From: an uncultured Roseovarius sp.
GTDB taxonomy: Bacteria; Pseudomonadota; Alphaproteobacteria; Rhodobacterales; Rhodobacteraceae
Direction of reading: 5' to 3'
Assembly (NCBI GenBank): GCA_951812895.1
Contig: OX638333.1
Span: 4,134,001 to 4,198,000 of the forward strand
DNA: 64,000 nucleotides
The number at the start of each line of letters is the position of its first letter. The first letter of the stretch is position 1. Positions 19,427-28,219 of the stretch are shown piece by piece. The notes below the pieces were generated by a model that was not told the origin of the DNA, ran no database searches, and was given only the letters and a program-made list of their open reading frames with translations. The position numbers were made by a program, and so were the translations under genes.

Positions 19427-19455
19427 GAGCGGTCTCCTCTGCCCTGAATTGCGTT

Positions 19456-19968
19456 TTAGTCCGCAGCCTGTGCAAGGCCGACTTTCATGTCACTTACTTC
19501 ACAGACCACCTCACCGTCGGCTTTCACGACGCCATTGGCAACACCCATTTTCAGACGGCGATCAATCACCCGGGTGAAATCAACGTGATAGCTGACAAGT
19601 TTCCGGTCCGGCCTGATCATGCCGGAAAGTTTCACTTCTCCGGCCCCAAGCGCAAATCCCTGTCCCTGCCAACCGCGCCAGCCAAGGTTAAAACCGGTCA
19701 GCTGCCACAACCCGTCCAGCATCAGACAGCCGGGCATCACATTGTTCCCCGGGAAATGACAGGGGAAAAACCACAGCTCCGGATGGATATCCAATTCGGC
19801 CACGATATGGCCTTTTCCATGCAGGCCCGCGTCACCGCTCACTTCGGTGATCCGGTCCATCATCAGCATCGGCGGCTCAGGCAATTGTGCGTTTCCGGGC
19901 CCGAACAATTCACCTCGGGCGCATTTCAGCAACTCATCTTTTTCAAAACTGCTCGGGAAATCGGCCAT
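19456..19968 (-). CDS. fabA: 3-hydroxydecanoyl-[acyl-carrier-protein] dehydratase/isomerase
   Basis: A 170-residue FabA hot-dog-fold enzyme that dehydrates 3-hydroxydecanoyl-ACP and isomerises the product to cis-3-decenoyl-ACP. The active-site His is in [20 protein letters not shown], with the catalytic Asp (LDGLWQLTG) after it. It is the first gene of the leftward fabA-fabB-fabI unit and is divergent from the irr-type regulator across about 165 bp. Confidence 0.97.
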   Translation of the reverse strand: MADFPSSFEKDELLKCARGELFGPGNAQLPEPPMLMMDRITEVSGDAGLHGKGHIVAELDIHPELWFFPCHFPGNNVMPGCLMLDGLWQLTGFNLGWRGWQGQGFALGAGEVKLSGMIRPDRKLVSYHVDFTRVIDRRLKMGVANGVVKADGEVVCEVSDMKVGLAQAAD

Positions 19969-20135
19969 TCACGCGGCCCTTTCTTGGTTAGCTTTTGTGT
20001 TACTTGATCGTGTAACATCGTGCGAAAGCTCCATGCAAGCCCACGAAAAACCAATTCTAATCTTCAGGTGGAGTGGAATTTGTTTGAATTCAAGCCCCAT
20101 ACAGCCATATATTGCGACCCAAGCGAGGGTTCACG

Positions 20136-20561
20136 ATGACTGATACACAGGCAATTTCACGCGGAACAAAATGGCTGAGTGCTGCAGGATTGCGGCCAAC
20201 ACGCCAGCGTGTCGCGCTGGCAACGTTGCTGATCGGCGATGGTCAACACCGCCACGTCACCGCCGAAAGCCTGTATGCTGCGGTGCAGGACATGGGCGAC
20301 CGGGTCTCGCTTGCCACGGTCTACAATACGCTACGCGCCTTTTGCGATGCGGGAATTATTCAGGAAGTAACCGTCGACGGCTCGCGCAGCTATTTTGACA
20401 CCAACACCCATGATCACCCGCATTTCTACTGGGAAGACGAACACCGTTTGACCGATGCCCCGGCAGATCAATTGGAAATTTCCCGCCTGCCCGGCGCGCC
20501 CGAAGGCACAGAAATCGCCAAAGTGGATGTGGTCATCCGCCTGCGCCGCACGCAGGACTGA
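20136..20561 (+). CDS. irr: Fur-family iron response regulator (Irr type)
   Basis: A 141-residue Fur-superfamily repressor. The winged helix is GLRPTRQRVALATLLI with DRVSLATVYNTLRAF as recognition region; the metal/haem-binding part has DTNTHDHPHFYWEDEHRL. In alphaproteobacteria, Irr proteins carry an HxH-rich segment and are commonly beside fabA, as here, which is why I prefer Irr to Fur or Zur. I chose the ATG at 20136 because GCGAGGG lies upstream; a TTG at 20112 is the alternative. Irr represses or activates iron genes in response to haem status. Confidence 0.87.
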   Translation: MTDTQAISRGTKWLSAAGLRPTRQRVALATLLIGDGQHRHVTAESLYAAVQDMGDRVSLATVYNTLRAFCDAGIIQEVTVDGSRSYFDTNTHDHPHFYWEDEHRLTDAPADQLEISRLPGAPEGTEIAKVDVVIRLRRTQD

Positions 20562-20609
20562 TACCGATCCATCCCAAGGCACCACCCTATTCTGTCAGGA
20601 TTTAATGCT

Positions 20610-21599
20610 ATGAAAGCTGTATGGTATTCCCGTTTCGGGCCCGCTTCGGATGTTCTGGAACTTGGTGATCTGCCCACACCAGATCCTAACCCGGGCGAGG
20701 TGCTGATCCGTCTCACCCATTCCGGTGTGAACCCGTCGGATGCCAAAGCCCGTGCAGGGGCACGCCCTGGTGTGATCAAACCCGCTTTTGATCAGATCGT
20801 GCCGCATTCCGACGGTGCGGGAGTTGTCGAGGCCGTGGGTGAAGGCATCGACTATGGCCGTATCGGTCAGCGTGTTTGGATCTGGAATGGCCAGTGGCAG
20901 CGCGCCTTTGGCACTGCGGCAGAATATATCGCACTGCCCGCGGAACAGGCGGTTCCTCTTCCGGAGGGCGTCTCGAACAGCACCGGCGCCACCCTTGGCA
21001 TTCCGGGGCTAACCGCTGCGCAGACTGTGTTCGGTGGTGGAGATATTTCAGACAAAACCGTGTTAATCAGCGGCGGCGCGGGTGCCGTTGGCCACAATGC
21101 CGTTCAACTGGCCCGTTGGGGCGGCGCACGGGTGATCGCAACGGCCTCAGCCTCTGGCGCAGATCGGGTACGTGCTGCTGGCGCGCATGAGGTTTTTGAC
21201 TACTCGGATCCGGAACTGTCGAAAAAAATATTCGACGCAACAAGGGGCCAAGGCGTTGACCGCGCGGTAGAGGTTGAATTCGGTCAAAACGCGGCTCTTC
21301 TGGCCGAAGTAATGGCCCCTCTGGCAACGATTTCGACCTACGGTTCGGGCAAGAACATGACACCAGAATTTCCTTTTGGTCCGTTTCTTTTCAAGGCGTT
21401 AAAGGTGGACATTAATTTGATCTACATCCTACCGCTTTCAGATCGTCAGGCCGCGGTTTCACGCCTGCATGATGCGCTCACAAAAGGTGCGCTTAAGCCT
21501 GAGATTTCAGCTCACTACAGTTTGTCTGACTGTGCCGCCGCGCAGAACGCGGTGATGACCCCAGGCCGGATGGGGTGTGTCCTGCTGAATATCGGGTAA
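20610..21599 (+). CDS. NADPH:quinone reductase-like MDR oxidoreductase
   Basis: A 329-residue zinc-independent medium-chain dehydrogenase/reductase. The catalytic N-terminal domain begins MKAVWYSRFGPASDVLELGD as in quinone oxidoreductases and lacks the structural zinc cysteines. The Rossmann domain has GGAGAVGHNAVQLARWGG (about residues 152-169). Members reduce quinones or enones with NADPH in the cytoplasm. It is 48 bp after the irr gene on the same strand and may be co-transcribed. Substrate not assignable. Confidence 0.9.
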   Translation: MKAVWYSRFGPASDVLELGDLPTPDPNPGEVLIRLTHSGVNPSDAKARAGARPGVIKPAFDQIVPHSDGAGVVEAVGEGIDYGRIGQRVWIWNGQWQRAFGTAAEYIALPAEQAVPLPEGVSNSTGATLGIPGLTAAQTVFGGGDISDKTVLISGGAGAVGHNAVQLARWGGARVIATASASGADRVRAAGAHEVFDYSDPELSKKIFDATRGQGVDRAVEVEFGQNAALLAEVMAPLATISTYGSGKNMTPEFPFGPFLFKALKVDINLIYILPLSDRQAAVSRLHDALTKGALKPEISAHYSLSDCAAAQNAVMTPGRMGCVLLNIG

Positions 21600-22181
21600 G
21601 TACAGGGAGCAGTCAGTGTAATGAGCTCACAATAAGCATCAGATGACTGGTTTGAGCCCGTTCCAGACATTCAGATTTTGGCGCGAAGTGAGGTGAAAGT
21701 CACCGCAAGGTCTGCTTCTTTACCCAGAGCCGACGTGGCATTTCAAAGTGCAATAACTGCTAAACGGACAAATCAGACATCTGCTTTTCCCGGAATTAAT
21801 CACTTACCGAAGGGAGAGAAAAAACCGCTAAACCCAGACCCACCGGGTGGAAACTACCTGTGTGCCAGAGGGTCCGGGTAAAGAACCCAAGACCATACAA
21901 CTCGGGCAGAAGCTCAAGTTTTTGGAGAGATTCTTTGACCTTATTCTCAGCAACTCTAGGCATCTGTCTTCAGGTCTGCATCCTGTTGCTTAGCAACGCC
22001 GCATCGATAGAGTGCGCGCAAGGAAACAGGGGGCTAGCAAGACACCTAGCCAGTGGGGCTTAGGCCTAGCAGTTCTCGACGTTTTTAAGGTTGCTATGCT
22101 GGGCACCTGCTGCGCTGAGTTTACTCGCTCGACATTTCAAGCTATTTAAGAAGCGCTTCTTATCGGAAGGTTGAACTCATC
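21600..22181 (+). other. Intergenic region (582 bp), no gene supported
   Basis: No reading frame here has a credible start plus protein-like composition. The stretch around 21690-21760 looks like degenerate sequence, and the part just before 22182 is AT-richer than the flanking core genes. It marks the left side of a patch with two orphan genes (22182-23408). Confidence 0.4.
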
Positions 22182-22985
22182 GTGGCTTCAATACAACTCT
22201 CTGCCTCTTTCCAAAAACTTTCCATGATTTGGACAACGATGTTTCTGCGCTTAGCGACGTCGCTGGTTGTTATTCTTGCGAGCCAGAGTTCGCTTCACGC
22301 CAGTTCGCAATGCAATGTTTCATCCAATGGTTTTAGCGTCGCGAAGGCGGTTGGGAACATCAAACTTGCCGGCCCGGCAATTGAACAATGCCAGGCAGCA
22401 ACAAAAGCTCTCTCACATGTCCCTTGCAAGCGGGCGTATCGCCTACTGGAAGAAGCTGCTGTCCACATCGGAGAAGTTTGGAATTACGCGGTGGACTCTG
22501 GAAATAATTGTTGGAAGTGCCACCCTAGCACGCTCATGACCCAAGCCGCCGAACTAGCAAAATTTACAAAGTGGTACAATTCAATTGTCCAAAGCGATGG
22601 CCGCTATTGGCAATCGTCAGCATACTATAACATTGAGGCCATACATACATGGTCAAGCGCTCCAATGTGCAGTATCCGCACGGACCGCCCTGTTCCATCG
22701 CCGCACAATCCGCCGTCTAACAATCCTGCGATTCCCGAGTACTTCAACGCATCCTGCACAATGAAACTTATTTCGCAGAATGGAACGACGTGGGGCCAAC
22801 TCAGTATGAAGCAACACAGCTGCTACGCTGCGTCGCGCGAAAATTCAGACGGCTCCGCGGACTTCCTTCTCTACATGAACACTGGCGGATATGCGCCTTC
22901 AAGTATCCCTGCCGACTTTAACTATGGTTGGGGCAACACCTGTGAACAGGTCCTTACGCAAATCCAGAATCGGTGTCGTTTCTAA
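22182..22985 (+). CDS. Cysteine-rich secreted protein of unknown function
   Basis: A 267-residue protein (GTG start at 22182; ATGs at 22224 or 22239 would leave a tighter signal peptide FLRLATSLVVILASQSSLHAS). The mature part contains about 11 cysteines, including a CWKC pair (NNCWKCHPST), a Pro/Asn-rich linker (PVPSPHNPPSNNPAIPEY) and a C-terminal Cys-containing domain (SCTMKLISQNG to QNRCRF). This suggests a disulfide-stabilised periplasmic or secreted protein. I do not recognise a family. It is isolated and convergent with the gene at 23007; base composition is lower in GC than in the core genes, suggesting acquisition. Confidence 0.7.
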   Translation: MASIQLSASFQKLSMIWTTMFLRLATSLVVILASQSSLHASSQCNVSSNGFSVAKAVGNIKLAGPAIEQCQAATKALSHVPCKRAYRLLEEAAVHIGEVWNYAVDSGNNCWKCHPSTLMTQAAELAKFTKWYNSIVQSDGRYWQSSAYYNIEAIHTWSSAPMCSIRTDRPVPSPHNPPSNNPAIPEYFNASCTMKLISQNGTTWGQLSMKQHSCYAASRENSDGSADFLLYMNTGGYAPSSIPADFNYGWGNTCEQVLTQIQNRCRF

Positions 22986-23006
22986 GTGTTTCCGTTAGAG
23001 GCGATC

Positions 23007-23408
23007 TTAACGAAAAATCTCGTCTCCCCATTCCGGGGTGTCGCGGACCCAGAAGTGGCCCCAGGCCCATCTGGCGTTGAGATCATCATAGGCATCCAGG
23101 AAGGCCTGCACCTCAATCACCCCGCTTTCGGAGACGGGGCGATCTTCTATCTGCCATTCGCCAGGCAACTTGCTGATCAAGTTCTGAATTGTCTTTTCCA
23201 GCTGCTCCCCTTTGCGCCGCCTATGCCTGCTCCAGAAACAGCAATCGAAAAGGCCTGATGCCTCTGAGAATGGTTCAAAGACTGTCATCACAAATTCCGC
23301 GCCAATTTGCTCTTCTAAGTCACTCAGCGCGGCACGGGCATCCATCCCGTTGTTGTATCTTAGTATCACTCGCCAATAGGCGGCGAACACGTCCCCTAGG
23401 AGTAACAC
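23007..23408 (-). CDS. Hypothetical protein (133 aa)
   Basis: A 133-residue soluble protein, rich in Trp and acidic residues, with two mid-protein cysteines (FDCCFW) followed by a basic patch (SRHRRRKG). It ends with AWGHFWVRDTPEWGDEIF. I do not recognise the family. It converges on the Cys-rich secreted protein with a 21-bp gap. The 240 bp upstream to the FKBP gene hold no supported gene. Confidence 0.6.
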   Translation of the reverse strand: MLLLGDVFAAYWRVILRYNNGMDARAALSDLEEQIGAEFVMTVFEPFSEASGLFDCCFWSRHRRRKGEQLEKTIQNLISKLPGEWQIEDRPVSESGVIEVQAFLDAYDDLNARWAWGHFWVRDTPEWGDEIFR

Positions 23409-23648
23409 GTTGATGTTCTCAACTAAATTCGTTCCACCACAGGATAGCGGCGGAAAAGCACTGGATCAATGGCCTATCCGTTCTTCTGTCGGCACGACTT
23501 GTAGCACGTCAGTTTCAATAAAGCGGGACGCTTGGTAAACTGTCAGTTCTGGCACATGGCCGACTCGCAATATGTGTCGCGAACACACCATTGTTGTTGG
23601 AAAAACGAGTAGCTTCGTCCGCATTACAGCCATTAGCTCGATTGTCCA

Positions 23649-24077
23649 TCACCCAACCGACACCAATTCAATCGCAAAAGTCAGATCCTTACCCGCCAAC
23701 GGATGATTGGCATCAAGTGTCACGTGATCATCCGTAACCTCCATCACAGTAACCGGTATCGCCTGTCCCTGCGGGCTTTGCATCTGAAGCGTCATGCCAA
23801 CTTCCAAAGGAATATCATCGGGAATGTTGTCTCTTGCGATCTGCTGTCGTGCGGCGGGGTTGATCGGACCATAGGCCTGATCACAGGGGATATTGACGGT
23901 TTTCTTCTCACCAATCTTCATTCCCGGAATGGCCGCATCAAGACCGGGGATAATCTGACCAGAGCCAACAGCGAATTCAAGCGGCTCGCGCCCTTCGCTG
24001 CTGTCAAACGTATCACCGTTGTCCAAAGTGCCGGTATAGTGAATGCGAACGGTGTCGCCCGTTTTTACAAGGGTCAT
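23649..24077 (-). CDS. FKBP-type peptidyl-prolyl isomerase (SlyD-like)
   Basis: A 142-residue FKBP-type PPIase/chaperone. The FKBP half has VRIHYTGTLDNGDTFDSS and FAVGSGQIIPGLDAAIPGM; the inserted flap (about residues 66-125, AYGPINPAARQQI to DDHVTLDANHPLAGK) is typical of SlyD-like proteins. It lacks the His-rich metal-binding tail of E. coli SlyD. I chose the ATG at 24077; the open frame continues far upstream but only into non-conserved sequence. It is cytoplasmic. Confidence 0.92.
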   Translation of the reverse strand: MTLVKTGDTVRIHYTGTLDNGDTFDSSEGREPLEFAVGSGQIIPGLDAAIPGMKIGEKKTVNIPCDQAYGPINPAARQQIARDNIPDDIPLEVGMTLQMQSPQGQAIPVTVMEVTDDHVTLDANHPLAGKDLTFAIELVSVG

Positions 24078-24260
24078 CGGGGGTCCAATTCTGTGACGGG
24101 ATGGGTTGGCAAGGCCGCGTACAGCGCGGGTGCTTGAACGAATGCATGACGCTAACGTGGACGTGATTGGATTGCAATCAGATGCCGGACTTTGCACATA
24201 GTTGGGGGTTTTATCGGCCCTGCTTCCATGCCACTCTGCGCGGCGAAACCGGAGGAAACC

Positions 24261-24947
24261 ATGCCCATTACCACCTGTATCTTTGACGCTTACGGAACCC
24301 TGTTTGATGTCGCCGCCGCCGCCCGAAACGCAGCAAAAGAACCCGGTCGCGAAGCATTTGCTGCGCACTGGCCAGCCATCGCCAGTCACTGGCGGCTGAA
24401 ACAGCTGCAATATACCTGGCTGCGGGCAGTGATGGGCCAGCACGCGGATTTCTGGGATGTCACACAAAACGGGCTGGACTGGGCACTAGAGGCAGAGGGG
24501 CTGGGCGATGATCCTGAACTTCGCGAAAGGTTGCTGCAGCTTTATTGGGAACTCGACGCATTTCCCGAAGTGCCCGCTATGCTCGCCGCCCTCAAAAGCG
24601 GCGGCATGAACACCGCCATCTTATCCAACGGCTCTCCCGCCATGCTGGATGGGGCCGTGCAATCTGCCCTGATCGGTGACGTGCTGGATGATGTCCTGTC
24701 GGTTGAAAGCGTCGGCATTTTTAAGCCCGCCGATATCGTCTATGAACTGGTCACAAAGCGTTTTGGCTGCACCCGGGACGAGGTTTTGTTTGTCTCCTCC
24801 AACGGTTGGGACGCCAGCGCCGCCGCCGGATACGGATTTACCACCGCATGGGTCAACCGCGCGGGCGAACCGATGGACCGCCTGCCGGCCAAGCCAAATC
24901 ACGTTCTGAACGACCTGACCGGCATACCTAAACTGGCCGGGGTCTGA
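24261..24947 (+). CDS. Haloacid dehalogenase, type II (HAD superfamily)
   Basis: A 228-residue HAD hydrolase. The nucleophile Asp is in IFDAYGTLFDV (motif I), with LSNGSP (motif II), the lysine in VGIFKPA, and VSSNGWDASAAAGYGF (motif IV). The WDASAA / AFGxxTAW-like ending is diagnostic of type II 2-haloacid dehalogenases, which hydrolyse L-2-haloalkanoates. I chose the ATG at 24261, preceded by GGAGG with good spacing. It is followed without gap by an alpha/beta hydrolase and a dehydratase, a three-gene unit. Confidence 0.9.
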   Translation: MPITTCIFDAYGTLFDVAAAARNAAKEPGREAFAAHWPAIASHWRLKQLQYTWLRAVMGQHADFWDVTQNGLDWALEAEGLGDDPELRERLLQLYWELDAFPEVPAMLAALKSGGMNTAILSNGSPAMLDGAVQSALIGDVLDDVLSVESVGIFKPADIVYELVTKRFGCTRDEVLFVSSNGWDASAAAGYGFTTAWVNRAGEPMDRLPAKPNHVLNDLTGIPKLAGV

Positions 24948-25781
24948 ATGCCCGGTTTTACGACATCAGACAGCGTTCGTCTGCATTATGAGGACGATGG
25001 AACAGGTCCACCGGTGCTGTGCCTTGCCGGGCTGACCCGCAACAGCACTGATTTCACCTATCTTGCCCAACATCTCACAGACCACCGCCTGATCCGGCTG
25101 GACTATCGCGGGCGCGGACACTCCGAATATCCGGATGATTTCATGTCCTACAACATTCTGCGCGAAGGACGCGACGCGATCGAGCTTCTGGATCATCTGG
25201 ACCTTGCGCAGGCCACCTTGATCGGCACTTCCCGTGGCGGTCTGATCGCGATGGCCCTGTCGGTGACCGATCCCGCGCGGCTGAACGGTGTTGTCCTTAA
25301 CGATATTGGCCCCGAAGTGGCCCCCGCAGGCATCGCCCGGATCATGGACTATGTGGGCAAGGAGCCGCCCTTTGCCAATCTCGACGCTGCTGCAACCGCC
25401 CTGCAATCCGGGCATCAGGCTGGATTTCCCGGCGTTCCCCTGTCCCGCTGGCGCGAACAGGCGGAATTCTTGTGGTATGACAAACCCGGCGGCGGTATCG
25501 GCCTGCGCTATGATGCCCGCCTGCGTGATGCCCTGATCGGTCAGGCGGGCGTAGGTGAGGCCCCTGATCTATGGCAGCTGTTCGATGGCCTAAAGAACAT
25601 ACCCCTTGCCACCATTCGCGGCGCGAACTCTGACCTCTTCGCCATTGAAACCTTTGAGAAAATGCAAGATCGTTACCCTGGCATGATCACCGCCACAATC
25701 CCCAACCGGGGCCATGTTCCCTTTCTCGACGAACCACAAGCGCTTGCCGCCATTCATTCCCTGCTGGAGCAGACCAAATGA
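24948..25781 (+). CDS. Alpha/beta hydrolase
   Basis: A 277-residue alpha/beta-fold hydrolase. The nucleophile elbow is GTSRGGL (Ser about residue 92), the oxyanion region is LAGLTRNSTDF, and the C-terminal catalytic His is in NRGHVPFLDE. It starts directly at the stop of the haloacid dehalogenase gene and overlaps the following dehydratase gene by 4 bp (ATGA), so the three are translationally coupled. The substrate is unknown. Confidence 0.9.
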   Translation: MPGFTTSDSVRLHYEDDGTGPPVLCLAGLTRNSTDFTYLAQHLTDHRLIRLDYRGRGHSEYPDDFMSYNILREGRDAIELLDHLDLAQATLIGTSRGGLIAMALSVTDPARLNGVVLNDIGPEVAPAGIARIMDYVGKEPPFANLDAAATALQSGHQAGFPGVPLSRWREQAEFLWYDKPGGGIGLRYDARLRDALIGQAGVGEAPDLWQLFDGLKNIPLATIRGANSDLFAIETFEKMQDRYPGMITATIPNRGHVPFLDEPQALAAIHSLLEQTK

Positions 25782-26758
25782 CCAATATCACCATGATCCG
25801 CGCCGCCGCCGAACGTATCAAGGGCCACGCCCGCCGCACCCCCCTGCTCAGCTCTCCGTTCCTTGACGAAATCGCCGGACGGCGGGTTCTGGTCAAACCC
25901 GAATGTCTGCAACATACCGGCAGTTTCAAATACCGTGGCGGGCGCTCTGCCGTCTCTGCGCTGGACCCAGAGGTGCGCGCCCGTGGCGTCATCGCCTTTT
26001 CCAGCGGCAACCATGCCCAGGGCGTGGCCCTGGCGGCCAAGGAATTCGGCATTCCGGCGGTGATCATTATGCCCGCCGATGCCCCGAGGCTAAAGATCGA
26101 AAACACTCGCGCCATCGGTGCCGAGGTGGTGCTTTATGACCGCGCCGGGGGCGAAAGCCGCGAGGCGCTTGGTGACGCGATAACCGCTGAACGCGGCCTG
26201 ACCCTGATCAAACCCTATGACGAACCCCAGGTCATCGCCGGTCAGGGCACCACAGGGCTGGAAATAGCTGCACAAGCGCAAGAGGCCGGCGTAGACTCCG
26301 CCGATGTGCTGGTCTGCTGCGGCGGAGGTGGTTTGACATCGGGCATTGCACTGGCGCTGGAGGCGGATGCCCCCGGTCTGCGCCCCCGCCCGGTAGAGCC
26401 TGAAGGGTTTGACGACGTCACCCGCTCGCTCATCTCAGGTCATATCGAAACCAACAACCAGCAATCCGGTAGCCTGTGCGACGCGATCCTGACCCCCTCG
26501 CCCGGCCAGATCACCTTTCCGGTCATGCAGCGGCTTTGCGGCCCGGGCCTTGTGGTTACCGAAGACGAATGCCTGCACGCCATGGCATTGGCCTTTCAAC
26601 GGCTCAAGCTTGTCGCAGAACCCGGCGGCGCTGCGGCCCTTGCGGCTGCCCTGTTTCATGGGGATGAGATTGAGGGCAACGCGGTGATCTGCACCATTTC
26701 GGGGGGGAATGTGGATGCGGATGTGTTTCAGATGGCTTTGAACAGGTTCGAAGGATAA
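25778..26758 (+). CDS. PLP-dependent threonine/serine dehydratase family enzyme
   Basis: A 326-residue fold-type II PLP enzyme. The Schiff-base lysine is in HTGSFKYRGG (about residue 49), FSSGNHAQGVALAA is the substrate/asparagine loop, and CCGGGGLTSGIALA is the phosphate-binding glycine loop. The single-domain length, with no regulatory ACT domain, fits catabolic threonine/serine dehydratases or racemase-like relatives. It is the last gene of a coupled three-gene unit with a HAD dehalogenase and an alpha/beta hydrolase. Confidence 0.9.
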   Translation: MTNITMIRAAAERIKGHARRTPLLSSPFLDEIAGRRVLVKPECLQHTGSFKYRGGRSAVSALDPEVRARGVIAFSSGNHAQGVALAAKEFGIPAVIIMPADAPRLKIENTRAIGAEVVLYDRAGGESREALGDAITAERGLTLIKPYDEPQVIAGQGTTGLEIAAQAQEAGVDSADVLVCCGGGGLTSGIALALEADAPGLRPRPVEPEGFDDVTRSLISGHIETNNQQSGSLCDAILTPSPGQITFPVMQRLCGPGLVVTEDECLHAMALAFQRLKLVAEPGGAAALAAALFHGDEIEGNAVICTISGGNVDADVFQMALNRFEG

Positions 26759-27022
26759 GCAAAAGACCGCTTCTCTAATTGGGTGTTTGGGTCAAGCTCA
26801 TTTTCCTTTTTAGTTTTGGGTTTTGTCGCTCATCCGGGTCACGCTTCTCTTCGCAGTCTGATTGATGCTCAGGTGGCACCGCTGCACGCATATGTCGGAT
26901 CGGTTGTGGAGAGCCCCGCTAAGAGACGCGCTTCACGTGGCGCAGCAGTCATTTTCGGCTTCATCCACGAACCTCGTCCGGTGAGGGACGACCCCGCTCG
27001 GTTTGGTGGTGGGTGGTTCAGA

Positions 27023-28060
27023 TCATGCCGTACCCTCCACCATTTCCGGACGGAATTCAGTGCCATCTGCCCACATGCGGTGTAGCAAAACAGCCAGTTT
27101 ACGTGCGACGGCGACGACAGCGCGACGTCTGCCTTTGGTCCGCATCAGGCGCGTCCCCCAGGTTTTGATCTGTGACCCGGCCATCGTGCGCATGAGCAGT
27201 GCATTTGCCGCCGCGTATAAAGTTGCGCGAACGTCTCTGTCACCCGCCTTTGATATTCGGCCGGGATTGTCATGTTCACCCGACTGGAAACGGCGCGGTG
27301 TCAGCCCAAAATGTGCGGCCACCGTGCGGGATCGCTTGAAGCGGTCAGGATCATCGACAGCCGCCTTGAAGGTCAGCGCTGCGATCGGCCCGACACCCGG
27401 CACAGTCATCATCCGCATGCAGACCTCATCGTGACTTGCAGCGCGTTTGACGCGCCGGTCCAGTTCCAGGAAGTGCTGATACAGAACAAGGCGTGCATCT
27501 AGCAGCGGAAGCATAGCATGTGCCAGAACATCATCCATCTCGATCATCGGGCGGACAACACCGTCAAAGCTGCCATGCTTCACGGTCTTGGGCAGGCGGA
27601 TGCCGAAGATTTTCAGCAACCCGCGAACTTCATTGGCCAGATCAATCGTTTTGTTAAGTAGGGCTTTACGGGTGCTGAGCAATGCACGATAGCCATGGGC
27701 CTTCCGGCTCTTCATGTGCACAGGGCTGAACCATCCGGTGCGCAGGATCTGCGCAATTCCTCGGGCGTCATTCTTGTCGGTCTTGTTGCGCATCGCAGAC
27801 AGCGCCGCATTCACCTGACGCGCTTCCATGCACACGACGTCGAAGCCCTCATTGGTCAAGCCAAAGAAAAGGTGCTGGCTCATCGTGCCCGCCTCGAAGC
27901 CAACTCGCTCAATCGGATAAGCAAAATCCGTCAAGCACTCCGCAATGTCGCCAACCTCGCACAGCAGATCGCGCTCAAGCATCACCTTGCCCTTGCTATC
28001 AACGATGCAAAGCGCGCACGACCGCAGCGACACATCCAGTCCGGCAAAATATTCCATCAT
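27023..28060 (-). CDS. IS110-family transposase
   Basis: A 345-residue DEDD-type transposase of the IS110 family. The N-terminal RuvC-like domain has Asp9 (AGLDVS), Glu56 (GFEAGTM) and Asp95/Asp98 (NKTDKNDARG). The C-terminal transposase-20 domain has VPGVGPIAALTFKAAVDD and GLTPRRFQSG, then the serine-containing GRISKAGDRDVR. The frame is intact. IS110 elements lack terminal inverted repeats, so the ends cannot be read from the sequence; they must lie between 26759 and 28219. It separates core genes from the glycan/exosortase locus. Confidence 0.95.
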   Translation of the reverse strand: MMEYFAGLDVSLRSCALCIVDSKGKVMLERDLLCEVGDIAECLTDFAYPIERVGFEAGTMSQHLFFGLTNEGFDVVCMEARQVNAALSAMRNKTDKNDARGIAQILRTGWFSPVHMKSRKAHGYRALLSTRKALLNKTIDLANEVRGLLKIFGIRLPKTVKHGSFDGVVRPMIEMDDVLAHAMLPLLDARLVLYQHFLELDRRVKRAASHDEVCMRMMTVPGVGPIAALTFKAAVDDPDRFKRSRTVAAHFGLTPRRFQSGEHDNPGRISKAGDRDVRATLYAAANALLMRTMAGSQIKTWGTRLMRTKGRRRAVVAVARKLAVLLHRMWADGTEFRPEMVEGTA

Positions 28061-28219
28061 CAGTCTCCCTTGTTCACAGCTATCCTGTGATCCTACCGGG
28101 AGCTCAACCTCAGATCAGGGTCAGCCCAATTACACATGCTCGGAGCCCAAAGCAACAATTGCTGCAGTGAACACAAATAACAATAGAGCGCGCTAAGCAG
28201 ACGTTGTAGGTTCAAGGTG
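28061..28219 (-). other. Upstream flank of IS110 transposase, possible bridge-RNA region
   Basis: IS110-group elements are known to encode a structured bridge RNA in the non-coding end upstream of the transposase. The 159 bp between the transposase start and the GT4 stop is the only space for it here, and is slightly short. Small inverted repeats are visible (for example atcctgtgat near 28083), but I cannot fold it confidently. This is inference from the family. Confidence 0.3.

Noticed and set aside
20040-20110. Iron-control-element-like site before irr (TTCTAA near 20055)
   Set aside because: Only one half-site is visible and the second arm is missing, so it is not supported.
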